Source: Bifidobacterium asteroides (lineage in GTDB: Bacteria; Actinomycetota; Actinomycetes; Actinomycetales; Bifidobacteriaceae). From it: a stretch of DNA of 64,000 bases. The translations under genes and the position numbers were made by a program. Numbering within the stretch: the stretch's first letter is position 1; the number at the start of each line of letters is the position of its first letter. Positions 20,495 through 29,234 of the stretch are shown piece after piece. The notes under the pieces were generated by a model that was not told the DNA's origin, did no database searches, and saw only the letters and a program-made list of their open reading frames with translations. The stretch is from assembly GCF_030758775.1 (NCBI RefSeq), contig NZ_CP132384.1:186001-250000 (forward strand), written 5' to 3'.

Positions 20495-21258
20495 AGGATC
20501 GCCTTGAGTCTTCTTATGGTCTCCAGCCCTTGAGCGTGGCCAGGCCAGCGGGGGTTGGAGGACAGAAGCGCCTCGCAGGATCCGCAGCTGACCTGATATC
20601 GCTCCATGAGCTCATGCAAGACCGCCATGGTCTCTTCTCCGTTGCACCGGCCCGAGGGGTCGCAGGCCAGGTCGCAGGCCGTCCAGAGCGGCGAAGTCAC
20701 CCAAAGTTTCCCAAGCTTCATCAGATAGCGGGCATCCAGCTGTCGCTGGTGGGGGTGCAGGGGCCTGCCGTGAACGGGCGTGCGGAAGTGGGAGTTGGAG
20801 ATAATGTCCAGCGTGTCGGGGAAACGGCCGTTGATCCATATCCAGAGCGCCAGTCCGCCACATGCTGCTGCGCCGTAAGGGACCATGGGCATGACGATGG
20901 AGGCGCGACCGTAGAGTCCCTCAGCCTGTTCGTTCAGATAGCAGCAGGATCGGTCCAGACAGGTCACGATCCCCTCATTCACCAACAGGCTGAGGCTGAG
21001 CGGGCCGGGCAGATCTCCGGTTTGGATCAGACTGGGCAGCGGCTTGGGATCGGGGGTCAGGGCCCCAAATTCGGTCGTAGGAGGACGGCCGCGGGTGCGC
21101 ATCGGCGCTGCCCCGGCTGGTGGTCCGGGCCACTGTTGGGCGGTGTCGGCGTGCGGTGTTCGGCCTGGCGGCTTTGTTCTAGCTCTGAGGGTGCGACTGG
21201 CGCCATGGGCAGTGGTAGGCGTCCACGTCACTCCCCCGAGGACGTGTTCTGGATTCAT
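20491..21258 (-). CDS. Unknown cysteine-rich protein, leaderless
   Basis: Function unknown. The 255-residue product has a Pro/Thr/Arg-rich N-terminal ~80 residues, one hydrophobic segment (PYGAAACGGLALWIWI) and several cysteines late in the sequence (CDLACDPSGRC, CGSC). The stretch VTSPLWTACDLAC resembles the VTSP..TACDLA block found in AbiEi-like antitoxin/DUF559-associated proteins, but nothing else confirms that. The start at 21258 is preferred because TACAGT (21270-21265) lies 6 nt upstream, a leaderless pattern shared with nearby genes; the longer frame up to 23337 is only the antisense of metG. It precedes the 148-residue gene by a 4-base overlap and diverges from metG. Confidence 0.6.
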   Translation of the reverse strand: MNPEHVLGGVTWTPTTAHGASRTLRARTKPPGRTPHADTAQQWPGPPAGAAPMRTRGRPPTTEFGALTPDPKPLPSLIQTGDLPGPLSLSLLVNEGIVTCLDRSCCYLNEQAEGLYGRASIVMPMVPYGAAACGGLALWIWINGRFPDTLDIISNSHFRTPVHGRPLHPHQRQLDARYLMKLGKLWVTSPLWTACDLACDPSGRCNGEETMAVLHELMERYQVSCGSCEALLSSNPRWPGHAQGLETIRRLKAIL

Positions 21259-21383
21259 GGTTCGACTGTAAATGGCTGGTCCCGAGTTTGCCTGAAGGAG
21301 GGCCAAATTTGTGTACTTGTGGATAATCTGCTTGCTCGACGGCAGTCCTGTGGACGAGCAGGGGGATTGTAGGCCTGAGCCGA

Positions 21384-21396
21384 TAATCTTGCTGGT
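21384..21396 (+). promoter_or_regulatory. Leaderless promoter of metG
   Basis: TAATCT (21384-21389) ends 7 nt before the metG ATG and no Shine-Dalgarno sequence is present. The same hexamer and spacing occur before the PMT gene. Confidence 0.6.
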
Positions 21397-23268
21397 ATGA
21401 GTCATATCCTTGTTTCCGTCGCCTGGCCCTACGCGAATGGGCCCCGTCATATCGGCCACGTCGCTGGGTTCGGCGTCCCCTCGGACGTCTATGCACGCTA
21501 CGAACGCATGAAGGGCAATGATGTCCTTATGGTTTCGGGGACTGACGAGCACGGCACTCCCATCCTGGTGGAGGCTGACGCAGAGGGTGTGGGTCCCCAG
21601 GAGATCGCCGACCGTTACAACCGGGTCATCGTCAAGGATCTGTGCGATCTGGGGCTCAGCTATGACCTCTTCACCAGGACCACGACCGGCAATCACGAGA
21701 AGGTGGTGCAGGAGCTCTTCCGCCAGTGCAGGGCCAATGGCTACATCTATGAAGGCCAGCAGAAGGTGGCCATCTCGCCTTCCACTGGCCGGACCCTGCC
21801 GGACCGCTATATCGAGGGGACCTGCCCCATCTGCGGTGCTGACGGCGCTCGCGGCGACCAATGCGACAACTGCGGCAACGAGCTGGATCCGGACGAGCTG
21901 ATCAATCCCGTATCCAAGATCAACGGGGAGACCCCCCGGTTCGAGGAGTCCAGGCACTTCTTCCTGGATCTGCCAGCCCTGGCCGAGGCCAACCTGGCCT
22001 GGTTGAAGACCCGCAAGGGCTGGCGCAGCAACGTGCTCAACTTCTCCCTGGGGCTGTTCAAGGAGGTCAAGCCGCGAGCCATCACCCGCGACATCGACTG
22101 GGGCATTCCCGTGCCTGTGGACGGCTGGGTCGACGACCCCAACAAGAAGCTCTATGTTTGGTTCGACGCCGTCATCGGATACCTGTCGGCGTCCATCGAG
22201 TGGGCCCGCCGTCAGGGCGACCCCGAGGCCTGGCGCAAGTGGTGGAATGACCCCAAGGCCCTGGGCTACTACTTCATGGGCAAGGACAACATCACCTTCC
22301 ACTCGCAGATCTGGCCCTCGGAGATTCTGGCTTACAACGGCCAGGGGTCCAAGGGCGGACAGCCGGGATCCTACGGCGAGCTCAACCTGCCCGAGCAGGT
22401 GGTGGCCAGCGAGTTCATGACCATGGAGGGCAAGAAGTTCAGCTCCTCGCGGGGCATCGTCATCTACGTCAAGGACATCCTGGCGCGCTACCCGGTCGAT
22501 GCAGTCCGCTACTACATTTCCATCGCTGGTCCGGAGACCTCGGACTCGGACTTCACCTGGGCGGAGTTCATCCGGCACAACAACGAGGAGCTGGCCGCCT
22601 CCTGGGGCAACCTGGTCAACCGCGTGGCCAACCTGCTCAACAAGGACTTCGGCAGCATCCCCCACATCGAGGAGGACTGGCTGACCGAGGAGGATACTGC
22701 CCTGCTGGACCGCAGCCTGCAGGCCTTCGATACCGTGGGCTCCCTGATCGAGCACCATCGCCAGAAGGCCGCCCTGGTCGAGGCCATGGCTCTGGTGGGC
22801 GATATCAACAAGTACATCTCCGCCCAGGAGCCCTGGAAGATCAAGGATGACCAGAACCGACTGGCTGCCGTCCTGCACACCGCAGCGCAGGCCGTGCTGG
22901 ACGCCAACACCATGCTGGCCCCCTTCCTGCCGCATGCTTCTCAGCGGGTCTGGGAGACCATGGGCGGCAAGGGCACCTTCTCGCCCCTGCCTCGTGTCGA
23001 GGAGGTTGACGACCTGGATCGGTCCGGCTTCCACTATCCCATCATCACCGGCGACTACCGGCTGGGGGAGACGGTCCACCCTTGGGCGCGTGAGCCCCTC
23101 AGGGACGGCACGCCGATCGAACGGCCCACACCTATCTTTCCGCGCATTCCCAAGGAGGCCGTGCAGGAGGAGCTGGATCGTTTCCAGGAGCAACTGGACC
23201 GCCGCAAGGCCAAAGAGCGCGCCCGATTCGAGGCGGAGCAGGCCAAGCTGGGCGACCAGGGCAAGTGA
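21397..23268 (+). CDS. metG: Methionyl-tRNA synthetase
   Basis: Charges tRNA-Met. Class I synthetase with the HIGH motif (PRHIGHVAG) near residue 15, a four-cysteine zinc knuckle ([15 protein letters not shown]) around residue 145, and the KMSKS loop as KKFSSSRG. Length 623 residues without the C-terminal tRNA-binding EMAP domain; instead it ends in a charged helix ([18 protein letters not shown]). It has a leaderless start (see promoter). A tatD gene follows about 5 kb downstream rather than directly, because the GH65 and GH43 genes intervene. Confidence 0.97.
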   Translation: MSHILVSVAWPYANGPRHIGHVAGFGVPSDVYARYERMKGNDVLMVSGTDEHGTPILVEADAEGVGPQEIADRYNRVIVKDLCDLGLSYDLFTRTTTGNHEKVVQELFRQCRANGYIYEGQQKVAISPSTGRTLPDRYIEGTCPICGADGARGDQCDNCGNELDPDELINPVSKINGETPRFEESRHFFLDLPALAEANLAWLKTRKGWRSNVLNFSLGLFKEVKPRAITRDIDWGIPVPVDGWVDDPNKKLYVWFDAVIGYLSASIEWARRQGDPEAWRKWWNDPKALGYYFMGKDNITFHSQIWPSEILAYNGQGSKGGQPGSYGELNLPEQVVASEFMTMEGKKFSSSRGIVIYVKDILARYPVDAVRYYISIAGPETSDSDFTWAEFIRHNNEELAASWGNLVNRVANLLNKDFGSIPHIEEDWLTEEDTALLDRSLQAFDTVGSLIEHHRQKAALVEAMALVGDINKYISAQEPWKIKDDQNRLAAVLHTAAQAVLDANTMLAPFLPHASQRVWETMGGKGTFSPLPRVEEVDDLDRSGFHYPIITGDYRLGETVHPWAREPLRDGTPIERPTPIFPRIPKEAVQEELDRFQEQLDRRKAKERARFEAEQAKLGDQGK

Positions 23269-23434
23269 CGGTCGACGCGCCCGGGACGGCATTCGTGATT
23301 CACAGAGAACTTTGAGGTTTTCGGGCACTTCCTCCAAGGTAGCGCTGGTTATATTTGTTCTGTCGGTTGAAGTACTGGCCGATGGGGGTCGTGCGGCCCC
23401 GATAACTGAACCCCTTCTTCTCTCTCTCTTCTCG

Positions 23435-23467
23435 CCCGGCGGCTCTTCGAACCGCCGGGTTCTTTCG
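23435..23467 (+). terminator. Rho-independent terminator before the phosphorylase fusion gene
   Basis: CCCGGCGG (23435-23442) and CCGCCGGG (23452-23459) form a perfect 8-bp stem with a 9-nt loop, followed by TTCTTTCG. It lies 167 nt after metG and only 29 nt before the next gene, so it may also act as an attenuator for that gene. Confidence 0.75.
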
Positions 23468-23495
23468 TCATGGAAGACCCATAGGATGAGTAACC

Positions 23496-26400
23496 ATGAA
23501 GATTGCCCAATTCGCCTGTGTGCTCTTCGATCTGGACGGGGTGCTGGTGCCCACGACCATCCTGCACAAGGCCGCCTGGAAGGCGTTGTTCGATCAGGTC
23601 CTGCCCGGGAACGTCCCGGCCTACACGGAGCAGGACTACTACGCCTATGTGGATGGCCGGCCCCGCTATGACGGCGTCGACGCCCTGCTGCGCAGCAGGG
23701 GCATTGAGCTGGACTGGGGCAACCCGGATGACGATCCGCAGCTGGACACCGTCTGCGGATACGGCAATCGCAAGAACATGACCTTTGAGCGGATGCTGAA
23801 GCAGAAGGGCATCGATCCCTACCCGGACACCGTGGATCTGCTCAGGCACCTGCGCGCCGACAAGAAGCGTCTGGCTGTGGTGTCCAGTTCGCGCAACACG
23901 GCCCAGGTCCTCCAGGCCGCTGGGATCGCCGGATACTTCGACACTGTGGTGGACGGCAATCTCAAGGACGAGATGGGCCTTCAGGGCAAGCCGGCCCCGG
24001 ACACCTACGCCTATGCGGCCAAGGTGCTGGGCCTGCGCAATGAGGATGCCGTTGTGGTCGAGGATGCCCTCTCTGGTGTAGCCGCCGGCCATGCAGGCAG
24101 GTTCGGCCTGGTCGTGGGCGTGAACAGGGGTGCCGGCCGCGAGCAGCTGCTCAAGGCGGGCGCGGACCTGGTGGTGGACCAGCTGATCGAGCTGATCGAC
24201 GACGATGCCGGCGAGCGCGGGCAGGGGGAGGACCCCAGTCTGGATGAGGATCGCTTCCCTGTAGAAGAGTGGGGGTTCAGCGAGAACGGTCGGCCCGATG
24301 CTGTCAGCGCCACAGTCTTCTCGGTCACCAACGGCTCCGTCGGCGTCAGGGGCGAAGGCGGCGGGGAACGCTGCCTGGGCAACGGTACCTTCCTGAGCGG
24401 ATTCCATGACACCTTCCGGATAGCCCATCCCGAAAGCGCCTACGGATACGCCCAAGTGGGTCAGCTGATCCAAGGAGTGCCCGATGCTTCGGACTTCACC
24501 CTCAAGGTGGAAGGGCTGCCCCTGGGCAGGCCGGAGAAGACCACTCAGCGACTGGACTTCCGAGCCGGGATTGCAACCACCACCAATCTGTACGATCTGG
24601 GTCATGGCATCCACCTGAAGACCGTGCTCACCCGCATGGTCTGCCTGTATGACCGCAGCCTGAGCGTCTGCACGCTGACCGTTGAGTCGCCCGACCGGGA
24701 CATGGCTGTGGTGGTCGATGGTCCGGTCAACGCCGACAACCCCCGCCATGTCAACTCCAGTGACCCCCGCAAGTCGACCTTTGTGGACGGCTGTGGAATC
24801 CATGAGGTGCTGGACAATGCGGTCTACGGTGAGCTGAGTGCGGATTGCAGGGTCTTCCGTTGCAATAATTCACGGCTCAGCCTGGCCCTGGGCGTCAGGC
24901 AGTTCAGGGACGGCCGGCCTGTCGAGGGCTCCGGTTGGCGCATGGACGTGCCCAAGGGCGGTTCCACCCGTCTGGTCCGTTACGCCGTCTATCGCAGCCA
25001 CCCCATTCTTCCGGCTGGCACCAGCGGCAATGGTCTGGTCGTGCAGACCCGGGGCGAGGGAACCAGGAATCTGGTCGAGGACTGCCGTGATCGGCTGGAG
25101 GAGGTCAGCACCCTCTCTCTTGATCAGCTGGAGCGGCGTCAGCGGGAATGGCTGGATCGGTTCTGGGAGCGTCAGGATATCCGCATCCAGGCCGACGATG
25201 GCGGTCGTACCCAGCAGATGGTGCGTTGGGAGCTCTTCCAGCTGGCCCAGTCCACAGCCCAGATCGAGAACGGCGTGGGTGCCAAGGGTCTGAGCGGGTC
25301 CGGCTACAGCGGCCACTACTTCTGGGACACCGAGATCTACATTCTCCCCTTCCTGATCTATTCAGCGCCTGCCCGGGCAAGAGCCGTCCTTCACTACCGC
25401 TACCTGATGCTGCCTGCCGCCAGGCGCAGGGCCTGCGCACTCAACCTGAACGGCGCCCTCTTCCCCTGGAGGACCATCGACGGTGAGGAGGCCTCCGCCT
25501 ACTTCCCTACGGGCACGGCCCAGTACCACATCGATGCCGATATCGCCTACGCGGTGGCCCAGTATGTGCAGGTCACCGGCGATGAAGACTTCCTGCAGGC
25601 TGAGGGCATCGACATTCTGGTGGAGACGGCCCGTCTCTGGATGAGCCTGGGGCGCTATAAGGAGGACGGCCGCTTCCACATTCACTGCGTGACCGGCCCC
25701 GACGAGTACACGGTCCTGGTTGACGACAACCTCTACACCAACCAGATGGCCCGGTTCAACCTCCTGGCTGCTTACAAGGCCTACCAGCACCTACGGGAGA
25801 AGCACCCAGATCTGATCGGCACCATACGTGAAAGGCTGCACTTCAACGAGGAGGAGGCCGACAAATGGTCCAGCGCGGCCGAGGCCATGTTCGTCCCCTT
25901 CGATGATCAGGAGGGGGTCCATGCCCAGGACGCCCAGTTCATGCAGCGGCCACGCTGGCACTTCGACAGGTTCACTGCCAGGCCCCTGCTGCTGCACTAC
26001 CATCCCTTGGTTATCTACCGTCACAAGGTGCTTAAGCAGACCGACGTGGTCATGGCTCTCTACCTGCTCAGCTCCTGGTTCACTCCGGAGCAGAAGCGGG
26101 CTGACTTCGACTATTACGATCCGCTGACCACCGGGGATTCGACCCTGTCGGCAGCCTCCCAGTCCATCCTCGCCGCTGAGGTGGGGCATGACCAGCTGGC
26201 CATGCAGTACTTCCGCCGGTCCCTGTTTACGGACGTGGACGATCTGCATGCCAACACGACCGACGGCATCCACCTGGCTGCCTGCGGAGGCGTCTGGTCC
26301 AGCCTAGTCTGCGGCTTCGGCGGCCTTCGGGATACCGGCGGGACCGGGCTGAGCATTGACCCCCGCCTGCCTTCGTCCTGGCGCTCGATGACCTACGAGC

Positions 26401-26516
26401 TGGAGGTGCGGGGCACCAGGTTCCAGGTTGCTGTAACGACAGACGGTGTCGATCTGAAGCGCGTGTCAGGACCCGAGCTGGATCTTCTAGTCCAGGGGCA
26501 TCCACGCCATATATGA
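23496..26516 (+). CDS. Beta-phosphoglucomutase / GH65 glycoside phosphorylase fusion
   Basis: One 1006-residue protein joins two consecutive enzymes. Residues ~1-225 are a HAD-family beta-phosphoglucomutase (FDLDGVLVP with nucleophile Asp12 and Asp14, SSSRN, KPAPDTY). Residues ~250-1006 are a GH65 phosphorylase of the maltose/trehalose/kojibiose type, with catalytic acid Glu737 in GPDEY and the conserved KQTDVVMALYLL block. Phosphorolysis of an alpha-glucosidic disaccharide gives beta-glucose 1-phosphate, which the mutase turns into glucose 6-phosphate. The linker is short. There is no signal peptide, so the sugar must be imported. The ribosome site is weak. Which disaccharide is used cannot be told. 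A similar mutase/phosphorylase pairing is known in other actinobacteria. Confidence 0.93.
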   Translation: MKIAQFACVLFDLDGVLVPTTILHKAAWKALFDQVLPGNVPAYTEQDYYAYVDGRPRYDGVDALLRSRGIELDWGNPDDDPQLDTVCGYGNRKNMTFERMLKQKGIDPYPDTVDLLRHLRADKKRLAVVSSSRNTAQVLQAAGIAGYFDTVVDGNLKDEMGLQGKPAPDTYAYAAKVLGLRNEDAVVVEDALSGVAAGHAGRFGLVVGVNRGAGREQLLKAGADLVVDQLIELIDDDAGERGQGEDPSLDEDRFPVEEWGFSENGRPDAVSATVFSVTNGSVGVRGEGGGERCLGNGTFLSGFHDTFRIAHPESAYGYAQVGQLIQGVPDASDFTLKVEGLPLGRPEKTTQRLDFRAGIATTTNLYDLGHGIHLKTVLTRMVCLYDRSLSVCTLTVESPDRDMAVVVDGPVNADNPRHVNSSDPRKSTFVDGCGIHEVLDNAVYGELSADCRVFRCNNSRLSLALGVRQFRDGRPVEGSGWRMDVPKGGSTRLVRYAVYRSHPILPAGTSGNGLVVQTRGEGTRNLVEDCRDRLEEVSTLSLDQLERRQREWLDRFWERQDIRIQADDGGRTQQMVRWELFQLAQSTAQIENGVGAKGLSGSGYSGHYFWDTEIYILPFLIYSAPARARAVLHYRYLMLPAARRRACALNLNGALFPWRTIDGEEASAYFPTGTAQYHIDADIAYAVAQYVQVTGDEDFLQAEGIDILVETARLWMSLGRYKEDGRFHIHCVTGPDEYTVLVDDNLYTNQMARFNLLAAYKAYQHLREKHPDLIGTIRERLHFNEEEADKWSSAAEAMFVPFDDQEGVHAQDAQFMQRPRWHFDRFTARPLLLHYHPLVIYRHKVLKQTDVVMALYLLSSWFTPEQKRADFDYYDPLTTGDSTLSAASQSILAAEVGHDQLAMQYFRRSLFTDVDDLHANTTDGIHLAACGGVWSSLVCGFGGLRDTGGTGLSIDPRLPSSWRSMTYELEVRGTRFQVAVTTDGVDLKRVSGPELDLLVQGHPRHI

Positions 26517-26517
26517 T

Positions 26518-26555
26518 CTCCGGATTCTGGGCCTAGACACACCCGGGATCCGGAG
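26518..26555 (+). repeat. Long hairpin directly after the fusion gene
   Basis: CTCCGGAT (26518-26525) pairs with ATCCGGAG (26548-26555); the stem continues inward for about six more pairs including two wobbles, around a 10-nt loop. There is no T-run, but the position 2 nt after the stop suggests termination or 3'-end protection. The rest of the 325-bp gap to 26841 is relatively AT-rich and non-coding; it contains the direct repeat GGGACTTGA at 26614-26622 and 26628-26636. Confidence 0.6.
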
Positions 26556-26841
26556 TTGCACCTGATGCAGACCCCAATGGATTAAGTGGATGCCGGACTG
26601 ATCGAGGATAATTGGGACTTGACGCTAGGGACTTGAGTGGGTCTGTAGCTTCGGGAACAGTCTCATAAAAAACTACAAGTGAACATGTCCTGATTTGGCT
26701 CACTTCTAGCCCAGGTCTGGGTTTTGCTGGCCGCGTTCCCTGTTGCGGTACAGGTGGAGGCATTTATTGGAGCACCTACGCACGATTATGGGATTTTATT
26801 CGTGTGAGGCTTCGTCATGGTTGCCTGCATGCTGCCGCCGC

Positions 26842-27906
26842 TCAGCGGGTCAGGGTCCGTTTCAGAATTCGGTACTCGCTTTTGGTGATGGGCATGATGG
26901 AACCGTGGCGCTTGGTCAGCCGGCCGAAGTTCATGTCGCTGACCAAGGCCCAGTCCTGCCGCTCTCTGGAAGACAGATCGGCACAGCGGAAGGGCAGATA
27001 GCCCCGGCCCTCGGCGAACTGGTCGCAGATCAAGCCGAAAGGCATGGTTCGCCCGTCGGGTCCTGCGGCGTCGGCATCGTTGTAGAGGAAGAGCTCAGGG
27101 CCCTCCAGATACCGCGAGGAGTAGCGCCCCTGGCCGAAGATGTCGGTCAGGTTGGACAGGTATGACCAGGCCTGGTCGTCGTCGGTACGCACCAGCTCGT
27201 GGGTGGCCGCATAGGGGTTGCGGGTGCGTTCCAGGGTGATCTGGTCATCCTTGGAGGCCCGGTACCACCAGCCGTCAGGCGCCTTGAGCATGGTCGTGTC
27301 GATGATGCCGTTGCTGCGGTCGATCCACTTGACCGGGCGGGAGAAGGAAACCAGATCAGTGCTGGTGGCGTAGTACATGTTGATGCCGTCACCCAGCTCG
27401 TTGGCCAGGTCGGCTGCGGCCGGGTCCTCGGCGCTGTCGGAGGCAGCCGTGGCCCAGAAGACTATCCACTGCCCCCTGTCGGCATCCCAGCAGGCCTCCG
27501 GTGCCCAGGCCATGCCCGCCTTGGGAATGGCCGAGGCCACGTCCACCAGGCGGGGTCTGCCCCAGTGGGCCAGGTCCGGCGAATCCCAGATGACCAGGCC
27601 GGTGGATCCATCCACCGTGGACCGGCCCTCCTGCCAGCCGCCCCTGTGGTAGACGGACAGGTCGGTGGCGATGATGTGGAAGAGGCCGTCAGGGCCTCGA
27701 ACAATATAGGGGTCGCGTACGCCGCCCTCGCCCTCGCTCCAGGTCAGAACAGGGTCTCCCTGGGCGCGCAGGTCATGCCAGTGCAGGCCGTCCCGGCTGA
27801 GGGCGAAGTAGAGCTGCTCATCCGTCTCGGCCTGTTCATGGCCGGTGAAGTGGACGAAGAGGTAGGCGCTGGTCGCCTCGAACGAGGGCTGCCAATCCAT
27901 AGACAT
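26842..27906 (-). CDS. GH43-like glycosidase (arabinosidase/xylosidase type)
   Basis: Predicted five-bladed beta-propeller glycosidase of 354 residues acting on arabinose- or xylose-containing oligosaccharides. Propeller repeats are visible (LYFALSRDGLHWHDL, GVRDPYIVRGPDG, APEACWDADRGQWIVFWA) with a candidate acid residue in EGPELFLYND. The usual N-terminal GH43 Asp block is not obvious, so it belongs to a divergent subfamily. The start at 27906 is supported by AAGGTGG 5 nt upstream; the frame continuing to 29133 is antisense to tatD. No signal peptide, so cytoplasmic. Stands alone between convergent GH65 and divergent tatD. Confidence 0.75.
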   Translation of the reverse strand: MSMDWQPSFEATSAYLFVHFTGHEQAETDEQLYFALSRDGLHWHDLRAQGDPVLTWSEGEGGVRDPYIVRGPDGLFHIIATDLSVYHRGGWQEGRSTVDGSTGLVIWDSPDLAHWGRPRLVDVASAIPKAGMAWAPEACWDADRGQWIVFWATAASDSAEDPAAADLANELGDGINMYYATSTDLVSFSRPVKWIDRSNGIIDTTMLKAPDGWWYRASKDDQITLERTRNPYAATHELVRTDDDQAWSYLSNLTDIFGQGRYSSRYLEGPELFLYNDADAAGPDGRTMPFGLICDQFAEGRGYLPFRCADLSSRERQDWALVSDMNFGRLTKRHGSIMPITKSEYRILKRTLTR

Positions 27907-28091
27907 AATCCACCTTTTCTGCGTTCGGCAACGGTACCGCGGCGGCGGGGGACTGGCAGACGGACGACGGCTGCTTCTTCGTTCTTCCCATCCGGCTGGT
28001 CCTGGGCCGTCAGAGGTGATTCTAGCTGCAGTCCTCCCTTTTGGCGCAGTCGGCCACCTGGGCGGGTCGAAGATTGGGCCGCACAAGACCT

Positions 28092-28104
28092 TAGACTGTG
28101 GACC
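28092..28104 (+). promoter_or_regulatory. Leaderless promoter of tatD
   Basis: TAGACT (28092-28097) ends 7 nt before the ATG at 28105, and no ribosome site precedes the gene. In the same 198-bp gap the palindrome CGGTACCG (27932-27939) lies near the divergent GH43 start. Confidence 0.55.
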
Positions 28105-29061
28105 ATGAGCAAGCATCATCGCAACCGCAGCTGGGCTCCCGATCCCGAGCCACTGCCCGAAGGCATCGGAGTCATCGACGATCACACCCACATGGCCTCC
28201 GTGGTCCCCTTCGCCCAGGAGATGGACCGGCAGGCCAGGGAGCGCGGGCAGGATCCGGTCCCCGTCCGCACAGTCGACCAGCAGCTGGAAAGGGCCCGTG
28301 CTGTGGGGGTGGTCGGGGCCATCGACGTGGGTTGCGAGCTGCCCAACCTGCAGACGGCTGTGGATCTGGCACTGGCCCATCCCGGGGTGGTTCACGCGGC
28401 CTTGGCTATCCATCCCAATGAGGCCGTCCTGCACGGCCATCGAGGGGTGCCGGGACCGGATGGACTGCCGCTGCAATATCAGCCCTGGCATGAGGTTTCT
28501 TTCGAGCAGGCGCTGGAGGAGGTCGCCCGTCTGGCTCGCGCATATCCCGACCAGGTGGTGGCCATCGGAGAGACGGGCATGGACCTCTTCCGAACCGGCC
28601 AAGGGGCCGAAGAGATCCAGCGGCAGGCCTTCCGCGATCACATCGCCCTGGCCAAGGAGCTGGACCTGCCCATGCAGATCCACGACCGCGACGCCCATCG
28701 GCAGGTTATTGAGACCTTGCTGGAGGACGGCGCCCCCGAGCGCACGATCTTCCATTCCTATTCGGGGGATGCGCAGATGGCCCAGGTGGCCGCCGAGCAC
28801 GGCTGGTATCTGAGTTTTTCGGGGACGGTCTCCTACAAGGGCAACGAGGGAATCCGCCAGGCCCTGTCCGTGGTCGGCATGGACCACATCATGGTGGAGA
28901 CCGATGCGCCCTACCTGAGTCCCATGCCCTACCGGGGACGCACCAACTCCCCCTACATGATTCCCTACACCCTGCGTGCCATGGCCGATGCGCTGGATTG
29001 CCCCCTGGCCCAGGTGGCCGAAGCGACAGCAGCCACCACGCGCCGGGTTTATGGCCTGTGA
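28105..29061 (+). CDS. tatD: TatD-family metal-dependent hydrolase/DNase
   Basis: Amidohydrolase-fold nuclease or hydrolase of 318 residues. Metal ligands are visible: DDHTHM near the N-terminus, GETGMDLF, QIHDRDAHRQV, HSYSGD and ETDAPYL. The N-terminal part is longer than in E. coli TatD. The frame is open back to 27199, but that part is antisense to GH43; start 28105 fits the leaderless pattern. It precedes the kup gene on the same strand. Confidence 0.93.
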   Translation: MSKHHRNRSWAPDPEPLPEGIGVIDDHTHMASVVPFAQEMDRQARERGQDPVPVRTVDQQLERARAVGVVGAIDVGCELPNLQTAVDLALAHPGVVHAALAIHPNEAVLHGHRGVPGPDGLPLQYQPWHEVSFEQALEEVARLARAYPDQVVAIGETGMDLFRTGQGAEEIQRQAFRDHIALAKELDLPMQIHDRDAHRQVIETLLEDGAPERTIFHSYSGDAQMAQVAAEHGWYLSFSGTVSYKGNEGIRQALSVVGMDHIMVETDAPYLSPMPYRGRTNSPYMIPYTLRAMADALDCPLAQVAEATAATTRRVYGL

Positions 29062-29234
29062 AGGATGTTCGACGCATAGTGCCAGGGCGGGATTAAGCTT
29101 ATGGAGTGTCGCGGTCTGAATCGCCCCCGCCAAGTGTGGGGGGAGAGTGCTACGGTTGTCGTCGCACGTGTGCGCACAGCAACATACGGCACCCGGAAGT
29201 AGATGAGTGAAGGCATTGGCCGATGGAGGGCTCT

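Noticed and set aside
21259..23337. Upstream part of a 948-codon frame antisense to metG
   Set aside because: Only the last 255 codons lie outside metG and look natural; the rest mirrors GC-rich codons.
29062..29234. A c-di-AMP (ydaO) riboswitch before kup
   Set aside because: The leader is long enough but the conserved ydaO core sequences were not found.
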